From: Oscillospiraceae bacterium
GTDB lineage: Bacteria > Bacillota > Clostridia > Oscillospirales > Ruminococcaceae
Assembly: GCA_017462785.1 (NCBI GenBank)
Contig: JAFTQJ010000075.1
Location: 1 to 45,408 of the forward strand
Length of the DNA stretch: 45,408 bases
Direction of reading: 5' to 3'
Below, piece after piece: positions 33,918 through 42,837 of this stretch. The number at the start of each line of letters is the position of its first letter. Position 1 is the stretch's first letter. Made by a program: the position numbers and the translations under genes. Below the pieces are notes generated by a model. That model was not told the origin of the DNA. It saw only the letters and a list, made by a program, of their open reading frames with translations, and did no database searches.

Positions 33918-36443
33918 TTATTCAGGACGGTATTCTTCCATGATATATGCCTCGAAGATGTCGCCGACCTTGAGGTCATTGAACTTTTCAAGGCTGATAC
34001 CGCATTCGTAGCCGCTGGCAACTTCCTTGACGGAATCCTTGAATCTCTGGAGTCCTGCGATATGGTCATCGGCAACGATGATACCGTCACGCACGATTCT
34101 GATCTGGCACTGTCTGGTCAGCTTGCCGCTGAGTACATAGCTGCCGGCAACGGTGCCGACGCTGGAGATCTTGAATACCTCACGCACCTCTGCCTTACCA
34201 AGGATGACTTCACGGAACTTCGGAGCGAGCATGCCCTTCATCGCTGTGGAGATCTCCTCGATCGCATCATAGATGATTCTGTACAGACGCACATCCACGC
34301 CGTCCCTTGCAGCACTCTCTGCGGCACCGTTATCCGGACGCACGTTGAAGCCGACGATGATCGCATTGGAGGCATTTGCCAGCATGACGTCACTTTCCTT
34401 AACTGCACCAACGGCACTGTGGATGACACGCACACGCACTTCCTCATTGGAGAGCTTCTCCAGAGAAGCCTTGACTGCTTCTGCACTGCCCTGTACGTCA
34501 GCCTTGACGATGATCGGCAGCTCCTTGATCTCGCCCTCTGCCATCTGGCTGAAGAGGTTGTCGAGGGTCAGCTTCTGGGTGCTCTGGAACATTGCCTGCT
34601 TTGCTTCGTGCTTTCTCTGCTCTACGAGCGTTCTTGCCAGACGCTCATCCTCAACGGCGTTGAAGATGTCACCTGCACTCGGCACTTCATCCATACCGGT
34701 GATCTCGACCGGAACGGACGGACCAGCCTTCTTCACGACTGCACCCTTGTAGTTGGTCATTACACGCACCTTGCCGACGGTCGTACCTGCGATGATGATG
34801 TCACCGGTATGCAGGGTACCCTTCTGTACGAGCAAGGTTGCGATCGGGCCTCTGCCCTTGTCAAGTCTTGCTTCAATGACAGTACCCTGTGCCATACGGT
34901 CGGGATTCGCTGTCAGCTCCTTGACCTCTGCGATCAGCAGGACATTTTCGAGCAGCTCGTCGATGCCCTCGCCGGTCAGTGCGGAAACGGGAACACAGAT
35001 GGTGTCACCGCCCCATTCTTCACAAACCAGACCATATTCTGTCAGCTCCTGACGTACACGGTCGGGGTTTGCGGTTTCCTTATCCATCTTGTTGATGGCA
35101 ACGATCACGGATACGCCGGCTGCCTTTGCATGGTTGATGGACTCAACGGTCTGCGGCATGATACCGTCATCGGCTGCGACTACGAGGATCGCAATATCGG
35201 TGATATTCGCACCTCTTGCACGCATGGAGGTGAATGCCTCATGTCCGGGGGTATCAAGGAAGGTAATGGTCTTGCCCTCATAGTTCACCTGATATGCACC
35301 GATGTGCTGGGTGATGCCGCCTGCCTCGGATGCAGTCACCTTCGCATTGCGGATTCTGTCCAGAATGGAGGTCTTACCGTGGTCAACGTGACCCATAACC
35401 ACAACAACGGGAGAACGGGGAAGCATGTTGGTTTCATCATCGTGATCCTCTTCGATCAGACGCTCTTCAATGGTGATGATGACTTCCTTTTCTACCTTTG
35501 CACCCAGCTCCTCTGCTACGAGGGATGCGGTATCGAAGTCGATCTCCTCATTGATGCTTGCCATCACGCCCAGACCCATCAGCTTGCCGATGACCTTGGA
35601 TACAGTCACCTTGAGTCTTGCTGCCAGCTCACTGACAGTGATGGTGTCGGGAATGCGTACCTTGAGCTGCTGCTTTCTTGCACGCTCCAGCTCCAGACGG
35701 TTCAGACGCTGTGCCTCTGTTTCCTTCTTGCCGGAACGCTGCTTGCCACGCTGTGCAGACTTCTGGTTGATCTTCTGCTTCTTGGTGGAATAATTATCCT
35801 TGTGGCGGTCTGCCGGAGCGATCTGCTCATAACGCTCATTGTACTTATCCAGATCCACATAGCTGCCTCTGGTATCAACAGTACGGCGTTTTTCAGTATT
35901 CTCCACACGCTCGCCGGTGCCCATCACACCGCCCAGACGGGTCTTTTCGCCATGGGTCTGGGGCTGCTTCTTTTTCTTTTCTTCCCGACGTGCCTTGGGA
36001 GCTTCCTGCTTGGGAGCTTCCTGCTTGGGAGCTTCCTGCTTGGGAGCTTCCTGCTTCTCAGCAGGCTTTTCTGCCGGCTTTTCAGCGGGCTTGGGGGCTT
36101 CAGCGGTCACGGGCTTTGCAGCCTTCTCTGTCTTTGCCGGCTTTTCAGTCTTTGCGGCATTTTCCATCTTTTCATTCTTCGTCTTTTTCACAGGCTTTTT
36201 CGGTTCCTTTTCTGCCGGCACCGCTGCGGGCTTCGGCTGATTTTTAGTTGCATAATATGCGTCAAAATTATCCACACGATTTTTCTGGCTGTAATATTCC
36301 AGAGCAAGGTTCATTTCCTCTTCTGTAATAGAAGAACCGCTTTTCTTCTTGCCGTCACCGTGCTGTTCAAAAAATTCTGCCAGCTCCTGCACGGACATCT
36401 GCAGGTCCTTTGCTGCATCGGTCAGCTTGATTTTCTTTGCCAT
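33918..36443 (-). CDS. infB: Translation initiation factor IF-2
   Basis: An 841-residue GTPase that brings initiator tRNA to the 30S subunit. IF2_N motif at the N-terminus, then a long low-complexity Lys/Glu/Pro/Ala linker (about 60-160) including four identical KQEAP-type pentapeptides, a second IF2_N, the G domain (GHVDHGKT at about 349, then DTPGHEA and NKMD) and domains II-IV. The ATG at 36443 is 9 nt after AGGAGG; the alternative ATG at 36449 is only 3 nt away and adds two residues. It lies after ylxQ and before the acidic unknown gene. Confidence 0.97.
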   Translation of the reverse strand: MAKKIKLTDAAKDLQMSVQELAEFFEQHGDGKKKSGSSITEEEMNLALEYYSQKNRVDNFDAYYATKNQPKPAAVPAEKEPKKPVKKTKNEKMENAAKTEKPAKTEKAAKPVTAEAPKPAEKPAEKPAEKQEAPKQEAPKQEAPKQEAPKARREEKKKKQPQTHGEKTRLGGVMGTGERVENTEKRRTVDTRGSYVDLDKYNERYEQIAPADRHKDNYSTKKQKINQKSAQRGKQRSGKKETEAQRLNRLELERARKQQLKVRIPDTITVSELAARLKVTVSKVIGKLMGLGVMASINEEIDFDTASLVAEELGAKVEKEVIITIEERLIEEDHDDETNMLPRSPVVVVMGHVDHGKTSILDRIRNAKVTASEAGGITQHIGAYQVNYEGKTITFLDTPGHEAFTSMRARGANITDIAILVVAADDGIMPQTVESINHAKAAGVSVIVAINKMDKETANPDRVRQELTEYGLVCEEWGGDTICVPVSALTGEGIDELLENVLLIAEVKELTANPDRMAQGTVIEARLDKGRGPIATLLVQKGTLHTGDIIIAGTTVGKVRVMTNYKGAVVKKAGPSVPVEITGMDEVPSAGDIFNAVEDERLARTLVEQRKHEAKQAMFQSTQKLTLDNLFSQMAEGEIKELPIIVKADVQGSAEAVKASLEKLSNEEVRVRVIHSAVGAVKESDVMLANASNAIIVGFNVRPDNGAAESAARDGVDVRLYRIIYDAIEEISTAMKGMLAPKFREVILGKAEVREVFKISSVGTVAGSYVLSGKLTRQCQIRIVRDGIIVADDHIAGLQRFKDSVKEVASGYECGISLEKFNDLKVGDIFEAYIMEEYRPE
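35994..36053. repeat. Tandem 15-bp repeat inside infB
   Basis: Four perfect head-to-tail copies of CTTGGGAGCTTCCTG encode repeated KQEAP on the minus strand. The phase is a multiple of three, so copy-number slippage changes only linker length. Confidence 0.9.
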
Positions 36444-36496
36444 AGGCATAAACCTCCTATCTCAACACACCGCCGCATCGCTGCTGCGGCAAATCT

Positions 36497-36814
36497 TCAC
36501 TGCTGCTGTGCTGCATCACACAGCTTCTGTATACTATCAAAAAACCCTTTGTCAAGGATTGCGATCACTGCCGCCCTGCGTCCTGCCGCAAGACCGATCT
36601 GTTCCTGCGTCAGCGGCAGAGTGCACACAGGGATCTGCTTCTTCTGACAATGGAAACAGATTTCCTTATATGTTTTCGGGGATATATCCTGTGCGGTCAT
36701 GACTCCCTTTGCTTTTCCGCCGGTGACCGCTTCCAGTGCCGGATCAAATCCCATTGCCATTCTTCCTGCCTTGCGGCAGATACTAATGAGTCCCGTCAGC
36801 TTCTGATAATGCAT
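36497..36814 (-). CDS. ylxQ: L7Ae-family ribosomal-type RNA-binding protein (YlxQ)
   Basis: A 105-residue L7Ae/L30e-fold protein expected to bind kink-turn RNA. Characteristic features are GLISICRKAGRMAMGFD at the N-terminus and RRAAVIAILDKGF near the C-terminus. It overlaps the end of rnpM by 32 bp, the usual clostridial arrangement. Confidence 0.92.
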   Translation of the reverse strand: MHYQKLTGLISICRKAGRMAMGFDPALEAVTGGKAKGVMTAQDISPKTYKEICFHCQKKQIPVCTLPLTQEQIGLAAGRRAAVIAILDKGFFDSIQKLCDAAQQQ

Positions 36815-37058
36815 GCATCATCACCTCGTATACCTCCGGCTGCACCCGACAGGAAAAGCTCTTTTCCAGCCGGCGGCTCTTCTGTGCACCGGCAAGGCAT
36901 TCCTGACTGCGGCAAAGATATGCACCTCTGCCGGATTTCTTTCCTGTAAAATCCAGCGAAATTTCACCTTCGGGGGATTTTACCACACGGATGAGTTCCT
37001 TTTTCGGCTTCATTTCTCCGCAGCCGATACACATCCGCATCGGGATCTTTTTCGCCAT
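36783..37058 (-). CDS. rnpM: YlxR-family protein (RNase P modulator RnpM)
   Basis: A 91-residue basic RNA-binding protein of the YlxR family. RMCIGCGEMKPKKEL (8-22) and KSGRGAYLCRS are the family signatures; the latter is the RNA-binding GRGAY motif. Members bind RNase P RNA and modulate its activity in B. subtilis. It sits between nusA and ylxQ. Confidence 0.94.
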   Translation of the reverse strand: MAKKIPMRMCIGCGEMKPKKELIRVVKSPEGEISLDFTGKKSGRGAYLCRSQECLAGAQKSRRLEKSFSCRVQPEVYEVMMHALSEADGTH

Positions 37059-37079
37059 ACGGACACCTCCCGCAACTGC

Positions 37080-38249
37080 TTATTCTTCTGCGTCAGCTGT
37101 TTCTGTGATCTCCTCAGAAACGTTCTCCTCCGGAATCTCCTCCGCTTCTGCGGCTGCTTCCTCCGCCGGTGCTTCCTCGGTCTTGGGAGCCGGAACGGGG
37201 ATGGATGCTGCATCGAGATCGGACTTGATGTCGATCTTGAAGCCCGTCAGCTTTGCTGCAAGCTTTGCATTCTGACCACGGTTGCCGATGGCAAGGGAGA
37301 GCTGGTCATTCGGAACGACTGCAACGCAGGTTCTCTCTTCCTCATCGAGAATGGTCACGCTCAGCACCTTTGCCGGAGAGAGTGCATGTGCGATGAACTC
37401 TGCCGGATCCTCGCTGTAGGGGATGATGTCGATCTTCTCGCCGTTCAGCTCCTTGACAACCGCAGCGATTCTGGCACGCTTCGGGCCGATACAGGAACCG
37501 ATCGCATCCACGTTCGGGTCATGGGAAACGACTGCGATCTTGGAACGGGAGCCTGCTTCACGGGAGATGGACTTCACTTCAACAGTACCATCCTGAATCT
37601 CCTGCACCTCCAGCTCAAACAGACGCTTGACCAGATCTCTGTGCACACGGGATACCTTGACGATGGGCTTCTTGCTCTTGTTGGCAATGCCTGTCACATA
37701 AACCTTGATGGACATGCCCTCACGGAGCACCTCGCCGGGGATCTGCTCGGAACGCAGCAGATACAGCTCCGTCTTGTCATAGACCAGTGTTGCGGAGCCT
37801 CTGCCGGGTTCCACCTGTGTGATCGTTGCGGTGATGATGTCGTTCTCCTTGTCTGCAAACTTCTCCAGCAGACGGTCACGGTTGATGTCACGCAGGTCAC
37901 CCTTGATGGACTGCTTTGCGGACTGTGCGGATGCTCTGCCGAACTTGGAAATGTCCAGACGCTTTTCCAGCATTGCACCGACATAGGTGTTCGGGTCGAT
38001 GGTTCTTGCCACATCAATATGGATCTGAGATGCATTGATCGGCTCCTCATCCACGACCTCCTGCATCAGGGAAACATTGAAGATCTTTCTTTCAGGATCA
38101 ATTTCCACATGGATATTTTCCTTGCAGTCGGGGTAAATACGCTGTGCAGCCTTCTGCATCGCACTCTTTACCTTTTCGATCATGACATCGGCATCCACAC
38201 TGTTCTCTGCACCCAGATCCGCCAGTGCTTCAAAGAATTCGTTGTTCAT
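37080..38249 (-). CDS. nusA: Transcription termination/antitermination factor NusA
   Basis: A 389-residue protein: N-terminal RNA polymerase-binding domain (about 1-125), S1 domain (about 135-200) and two KH domains (about 205-345; DPNVDAIGSCIGPKRARI and GNRGQNAKLAAKLTG), then an acidic Glu/Ala-rich tail. The tail replaces the repeats seen in E. coli, as usual in Firmicutes. It is the second gene of the operon, 20 bp after rimP. Confidence 0.97.
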   Translation of the reverse strand: MNNEFFEALADLGAENSVDADVMIEKVKSAMQKAAQRIYPDCKENIHVEIDPERKIFNVSLMQEVVDEEPINASQIHIDVARTIDPNTYVGAMLEKRLDISKFGRASAQSAKQSIKGDLRDINRDRLLEKFADKENDIITATITQVEPGRGSATLVYDKTELYLLRSEQIPGEVLREGMSIKVYVTGIANKSKKPIVKVSRVHRDLVKRLFELEVQEIQDGTVEVKSISREAGSRSKIAVVSHDPNVDAIGSCIGPKRARIAAVVKELNGEKIDIIPYSEDPAEFIAHALSPAKVLSVTILDEEERTCVAVVPNDQLSLAIGNRGQNAKLAAKLTGFKIDIKSDLDAASIPVPAPKTEEAPAEEAAAEAEEIPEENVSEEITETADAEE

Positions 38250-38269
38250 TGTTTTACGCCTCCACGTTT

Positions 38270-38746
38270 TTATTCAAATTCAAAGTAAAGCTTTACAAAT
38301 GCCAGTGCAGAGAACGGGATCTCTGCATTGCCGTTTTCGGTTTCCAGTACGATCCGTTCCTTATTCCAGTCCGTCAGGATGCCTGCCATTTCACGCACAC
38401 CCTCCATCGGACGGATGAGTCTTGCACGCACCTTGCTGCCCAGACAGGCATCAAAATGGCTCTCACGGATCAGATCGGCTTCCAGTCCCGCAGAGCTGAC
38501 CTCCAGAATATAGCTCTGAGCGATGGGGTCCTTTTCATCGAGCATATCACTGATCGGGCCTGTGACCTTCTCGCAGTCATTGATGCTGATGACATCCGTT
38601 TCGCTGTCAATGAACACACGCAGGTACCATGATGCACCCTCCTTCTCGTAGCGGATGTCCCAGACCAGATAGCCCAGCTCCGTCACGATCGGTGCTGCCA
38701 GATCATAGACACGCTGCTCCGTGCTGCCGAATTTCTTCAGTTTCAT
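38270..38746 (-). CDS. rimP: Ribosome maturation factor RimP
   Basis: A 158-residue 30S assembly factor. The two-domain layout is clear: N-terminal alpha/beta domain with ELGYLVWDIRYEKEG and EVSSAGLEADL, and a C-terminal SH3-like part. The ATG at 38746 is 7 nt after AAAGGAG; the open frame extends to 38863, which is upstream of the predicted transcription start. First gene of the operon. Confidence 0.95.
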   Translation of the reverse strand: MKLKKFGSTEQRVYDLAAPIVTELGYLVWDIRYEKEGASWYLRVFIDSETDVISINDCEKVTGPISDMLDEKDPIAQSYILEVSSAGLEADLIRESHFDACLGSKVRARLIRPMEGVREMAGILTDWNKERIVLETENGNAEIPFSALAFVKLYFEFE

Positions 38747-38787
38747 TGCATTTCTCCTTTCTCTGCACATTCTTTCCAAGCAAAACG

Positions 38788-38811
38788 AAAGACCGGATTG
38801 CTCCGGTCTTT
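38788..38811 (-). terminator. Terminator-like hairpin in the rimP-nusA operon leader
   Basis: A perfect 10-bp stem (38788-38797 with 38802-38811) and 4-nt loop lie between the promoter and rimP. On the minus strand the 3' arm ends in TTT and is followed by CGTTTT, an intrinsic terminator shape. It suggests attenuation or autoregulation of the nusA operon. Confidence 0.6.
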
Positions 38812-38834
38812 TGACTTTACATGATGATACAACT

Positions 38835-38863
38835 ATTATACCACATTTCAAACCGGAAATCAA
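38835..38863 (-). promoter_or_regulatory. Promoter of the rimP-nusA-infB-gltX operon
   Basis: On the minus strand TTGATT (38858-38863), a 17-nt spacer and TATAAT (38835-38840). Initiation near 38828 gives a leader of about 80 nt containing the hairpin at 38788-38811. Confidence 0.82.
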
Positions 38864-38906
38864 GCCCTTTTTTGAAAAAATCCAAAATTTTCTGAAAAAA
38901 GACCTC

Positions 38907-40136
38907 TTATCTGATTCTGCGGCATTCCATGTAATATCTCTTGTCCTCTGCGTGACCCATGGAGAAGGTCTTGCGGGGGAGTACGCCGTCCTTCTGCACG
39001 CTCGGGAACAGGAGGCTCTTATGCATATCCGGCAGGAGGAAGCCGATGCTGTCCGGCTTTGCGGTCAGGCGGTCAATGGTATCCTCGCCGTGGATATAGT
39101 CGATTTTTCCGGCATTCTCCTTCAGCCATGCATCGAGTGCATTCTGAAGGCTGCCCACTGCCAGATTGGAGGAGGGCTTATGGACGTACAGCGTCTTTCT
39201 GCCGCCGCTGCGCACGACGGTCACGGGCTGATCGGACACTTCCTCGGACAGACCGAGCACCTCCGTCAGATCCGTCATGAGCTTTTCCGTATCGGTCTGC
39301 TCGATGATGCGGTGGATCGCTTCAAACTGCAGAGCGTCACTGTGCAGGTTCACGACCTCCACGAGGGCATACCTTGCCGGATGGTTGGAAAGATCCTCGT
39401 CGGGATGTGCCTGTTTGAGTGCTTCATAGCATGCTTTTGCAGTAGCGAGGGAGTGATTGCCGTCACCCATTGCAAATTGCAGCTCCTTGCCGTCCAGAAG
39501 TGCTGTAAGGGCATTCTGGAATGCAGCCTGCTCCGCTTCGCCCATGAGGTAGCCGTCAATGCTGCCGCCGCCGTTCATCAGCTCGGTGCTGTAAAGCTTC
39601 TGCATGTCTGCCTTTGCCGCAGTACAGGAGCCGATCGCAGAATCATCGGGATCGTCGATCAGTACCATGATATGGGGCAGTTCAAGTGCCGCACCCTCAC
39701 GGACACGCATTCTCGGAGGGATACGTTCGAGGACGGTCGCCTCCGTTGCACGGACGGGGGACACGCTGCCCTTGTTGTAGTCATAGGCTTCGAGGTCGAG
39801 CTTGCCGATGACACCGGCACGGAGGATGCCGTTGCCCTGCACTCTTTCCACATAGACCATAGCATTTGCATAGGTTTTCAGGATGTTTCTGCCGAGGTAG
39901 TCATCCATATTGGAACGGATGGCAGCAATGCGTTCCTCCACATCCGGCTCCTCCAGATAGACCTCAGGGAGGATGAGATTGAGCGTAGAGGGAGCATTTC
40001 CTGCAATTTCCGCTGTTTTTTCCCAGTAGGAAGGCTCGCCTGTGAACTGGTCACATGCGATCACGCTCCACTTTGCCGCATCAGTTTCTGTAAAGTCCGG
40101 CAGGAGAATATCCGCCGCTGTAAAAATCGTCTGCAT
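38907..40136 (-). CDS. DUF1015 family protein
   Basis: A 409-residue cytosolic protein of the DUF1015 family, widespread in anaerobes and often found near amino-acid metabolism genes; function unknown. Family hallmarks include DQFTGEPSYW near the N-terminus and FAMGDGNHSLATAK (about 195-208). The ATG at 40136 is chosen because the frame's first ATG (40262) lies upstream of the promoter; AAAGGTG lies about 10 nt away. An ATG at 40178 is a weaker alternative with poor ribosome-site spacing. Confidence 0.9.
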   Translation of the reverse strand: MQTIFTAADILLPDFTETDAAKWSVIACDQFTGEPSYWEKTAEIAGNAPSTLNLILPEVYLEEPDVEERIAAIRSNMDDYLGRNILKTYANAMVYVERVQGNGILRAGVIGKLDLEAYDYNKGSVSPVRATEATVLERIPPRMRVREGAALELPHIMVLIDDPDDSAIGSCTAAKADMQKLYSTELMNGGGSIDGYLMGEAEQAAFQNALTALLDGKELQFAMGDGNHSLATAKACYEALKQAHPDEDLSNHPARYALVEVVNLHSDALQFEAIHRIIEQTDTEKLMTDLTEVLGLSEEVSDQPVTVVRSGGRKTLYVHKPSSNLAVGSLQNALDAWLKENAGKIDYIHGEDTIDRLTAKPDSIGFLLPDMHKSLLFPSVQKDGVLPRKTFSMGHAEDKRYYMECRRIR

Positions 40137-40214
40137 CTCAATGGCACACCTTTCTGCACTGGCAGTCCGGATACCCATGCTCCGCCTGCCAATTCCTGCA
40201 TATATTCTGTAACC

Positions 40215-40243
40215 AGTATAGCATATTTTGATACAAATGTCAA
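40215..40243 (-). promoter_or_regulatory. Promoter of the DUF1015 gene
   Basis: On the minus strand TTGACA (40238-40243), a 17-nt spacer and TATACT (40215-40220). Initiation is near 40208. Confidence 0.82.
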
Positions 40244-40321
40244 TTATGTTTTTTAATTTCACCGCTGTTTCGTCAAAAACGCAGAAAAACTCTTTGTAGT
40301 CGAAATGTAACCTTTTGTTTA

Positions 40322-40351
40322 TTTACAAGGCTTGTCGAAATATGTTATACT
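40322..40351 (+). promoter_or_regulatory. Promoter of the L,D-transpeptidase gene
   Basis: TTTACA (40322-40327), an 18-nt spacer and TATACT (40346-40351), about 100 bp upstream of the gene. A second TATAAT lies at 40416-40421 without a good -35. Nothing else is seen in the gene-free stretch 40137-40456 beyond the divergent promoters. Confidence 0.6.
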
Positions 40352-40456
40352 TAGTATGGTGAATTATATTCGGGGGAATTATGGGGATGTACTGCACTGC
40401 AGTTTTCATCCTGCTGATATAATAGAAAAAGCCCATGCAGAAAGGAATGAAACAAC

Positions 40457-42682
40457 TTGCCAAACCAGAATCATTCGGGGAACAGCATTCCGGAAGAAGA
40501 GAGAGAAAAGATCGAACGGATGAACCGCATCCGCCAGTCCATGGCAAATGCGGGGGACAGTCAGAATGCTGCCGGTGTGAGAAAACCGCAGACCAAGACG
40601 GCAATGCTTGATGTTTCTGTTGCGGATCGTCCGCCGCAGGAGCAGGGTTCGGAGGCGACCCGTGCACAGAAGCTTGCACAGATCCGTGAGGCTCTTGCAA
40701 TGGTGGAAAAGCCTGCCGTACAGCCGCAGCCCGTACCTGCAAAGAAGGGTGCACTGCCGCCACTGAAGAAAAAGGGCAGCAAGAGTGCCATCCGGCAGAA
40801 TGCGGCTGCTGAAACGGTGGTGACAACACCGCCGCCGAAGAAATCGCCGCCTCCGGTACAGCAGAAAACCAAGTCCGCTGCAAAGCCTGCACCCAAGCAG
40901 AAAAAGGCAGAGGCTCCTGCACCGCAGAAGCCTGCATCCGTATCCGAGCCGCCGAAAAAGGCTGCACCGCAGCAGGAGCCGGCACCGGTACAGAAGGATG
41001 CACCGCAGCAGAACAAGCCCGCTGTGCAGAAACAGCCCCTTCCGCCGCTGAAAAAAGCCGGCACCAAGGGCAAGGCTGCCGAGAATGCAGCGGCTGAAAC
41101 CGTTGTGCTTGCTGTAAAGCCAGAATCCAAGGCACCGAAGAAAAAGGCGGAGGTTCACAAGACCACGAAACCGTCGGAGCCTGCTGTAAAGCAGAAGCCC
41201 GTCACAGAAAAGAAGCCGGAGCCGGTCAAGGCACCGGAAAAGAAGCCCGTACCTGCAAAGCCGAAGCCTGCAAAGGCAGCTTCCGCTGCTGTGCCCGTTG
41301 GAAAGATCTCTGCGATCTTTGTAGGAGGTCTGGCAGCTCTGGTGCTGATCGTTTATGCGGTGATGGTGTTCTTCTTCAATGACAAATTCCTGCCGAACAC
41401 TTTTATCAACGGTGTTGCGGTCGGCAATATGACACAGCAGGAGGCAACCGATGTGCTGCTCTCCAAGGTCAAGACGGATGACCTTGTGCTGGTGACGGCA
41501 CAGGGCGATCAGGTCGCTGTGGAAGCAAGAAAGTACGAAGCGGAGTATTCCATTCCGGCAGGAGCGATGGATGAGGCGTTTGCGGAAAACAAGCTCCTCT
41601 GGATCAAGAAGCTCTTTGCAAATTCCGAATACACGATGGAGTACGATTTCAGCTACTCCGAAGAAAAGCTCCGTGAACAGATCGTAGATCATGACTGGGG
41701 CAGTGAGGTTTCGCAGAATGCCTATATCCAGCGTGGTGCGGACGGCATGTATGAGATCGTGCCGGCTACTACGGGCAATCAGTTTGACAAGAACAAGCTG
41801 ATGAACTTCGTCACGGAACAGCTCAAGGTGGGCAGATTCATGGTGAATATGGAGGAATCCGGCTGCTACGAGGCATTCGCTGCAGAGGTGCAGGCAGAGG
41901 ATCTTCAGGAAAAGCTTGAGATCTGCAACAAGTTTGCACAGTGTACCATCACCTATGATTTCTACGACAGAACGGAAGTCCTTGAGGGTGCGACCATCGC
42001 AGAATGGGTGATCCTCGATGAGAACAGCAATATCAGCTTCAACCGTGCAGAGCTGGAAAAGTTTGTGGCTGCGATGGCGGATAAGTATGATACCTATGGT
42101 CGTGACCGCACATTCAGATCCACACTGGACGGCACGATCACCGTACCGTGGACATCCACAAGCATGTACGGCTGGCAGATCGATCAGGAAGAAACGGTCG
42201 AAGAGCTGTATGCATTGCTGGAGGCATGTGAATCCGCAACTGTTGAGCCTTCCTACACGGGCTGGGGCTACGGCTACACCCGTGCGGAAAACGACATCGG
42301 CGGTACATATGTCGAGGTAGATATTTCTGCACAGCATGTCTGGTTCTACAAGGGCGGCGTATTGCAGATGGATTCCGACTGTGTAACCGGTACGGAAACC
42401 GACCCGAACCGCAGAACGCCCAGAGGTATTTTCGAGATCTGGTCGCATGAGGAGGACCGTGTGCTCGGTCAGATGGACGATGAGGGCTATGAAACACCGG
42501 TTAACTACTGGATGCCCATCAACTACATCGGCGTGGGTCTGCATGACCTCGGACGTGGTGCCTACGGCGGCAGCATTTACATGTACAACGGCTCCCACGG
42601 CTGCATCAACCTCCCCCTCAGCTTTGCAAGAGATCTGTTCTATGCGACAGAAAATGGCATTCCCGTTGTCATTCACGAATAA
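40457..42682 (+). CDS. Membrane-anchored L,D-transpeptidase with long Pro/Lys-rich cytoplasmic region
   Basis: A 741-residue cell-wall cross-linking enzyme. A low-complexity cytoplasmic region (about 1-280) of Pro, Ala, Lys and Gln leads to one transmembrane helix (about 285-308), an extracellular region with putative peptidoglycan-binding repeats (about 315-600) and a C-terminal YkuD domain with H714 and catalytic C716 in SHGCINLP. It should form 3-3 peptide cross-links or attach proteins. The start is TTG at 40457, after AAAGGA; the ATG at codon 22 is an alternative. The cytoplasmic part holds two copies of LPPLKK...NAAAETVV. A good terminator follows. Confidence 0.9.
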   Translation: MPNQNHSGNSIPEEEREKIERMNRIRQSMANAGDSQNAAGVRKPQTKTAMLDVSVADRPPQEQGSEATRAQKLAQIREALAMVEKPAVQPQPVPAKKGALPPLKKKGSKSAIRQNAAAETVVTTPPPKKSPPPVQQKTKSAAKPAPKQKKAEAPAPQKPASVSEPPKKAAPQQEPAPVQKDAPQQNKPAVQKQPLPPLKKAGTKGKAAENAAAETVVLAVKPESKAPKKKAEVHKTTKPSEPAVKQKPVTEKKPEPVKAPEKKPVPAKPKPAKAASAAVPVGKISAIFVGGLAALVLIVYAVMVFFFNDKFLPNTFINGVAVGNMTQQEATDVLLSKVKTDDLVLVTAQGDQVAVEARKYEAEYSIPAGAMDEAFAENKLLWIKKLFANSEYTMEYDFSYSEEKLREQIVDHDWGSEVSQNAYIQRGADGMYEIVPATTGNQFDKNKLMNFVTEQLKVGRFMVNMEESGCYEAFAAEVQAEDLQEKLEICNKFAQCTITYDFYDRTEVLEGATIAEWVILDENSNISFNRAELEKFVAAMADKYDTYGRDRTFRSTLDGTITVPWTSTSMYGWQIDQEETVEELYALLEACESATVEPSYTGWGYGYTRAENDIGGTYVEVDISAQHVWFYKGGVLQMDSDCVTGTETDPNRRTPRGIFEIWSHEEDRVLGQMDDEGYETPVNYWMPINYIGVGLHDLGRGAYGGSIYMYNGSHGCINLPLSFARDLFYATENGIPVVIHE

Positions 42683-42687
42683 AGCAG

Positions 42688-42720
42688 AATCCCCTCTCCG
42701 ATCCGGAGAGGGGATTTTTT
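42688..42720 (+). terminator. Intrinsic terminator of the L,D-transpeptidase gene
   Basis: A 13-bp stem (42688-42700 with 42704-42716) with loop ATC, followed by TTTT, begins 6 bp after the stop. Confidence 0.9.
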
Positions 42721-42773
42721 GTTGGATACGCCTAAAAAATAATGGAAAATTTTGTACAGGATTCTCCGTAATT

Positions 42774-42803
42774 TTTACCGCAGTGAAACGTACTAACTAT
42801 ACA
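42774..42803 (+). promoter_or_regulatory. Possible promoter of the large membrane protein gene
   Basis: TTTACC (42774-42779), an 18-nt spacer and TATACA (42798-42803), about 35 bp before the ATG at 42838. Only a moderate match. Confidence 0.4.
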
Positions 42804-42837
42804 GAAGCCCCAAATCCAACAAAGAAAGGTGATATAT

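Noticed and set aside
35994..36053. CRISPR-like array
   Set aside because: The 15-bp units are contiguous with no spacers and encode a protein linker in infB.
33504..36647. 1047-codon open frame on the plus strand
   Set aside because: Antisense shadow of infB. It contains long Leu/Phe/Gly runs from the complement of the Lys/Glu/Ala linker.
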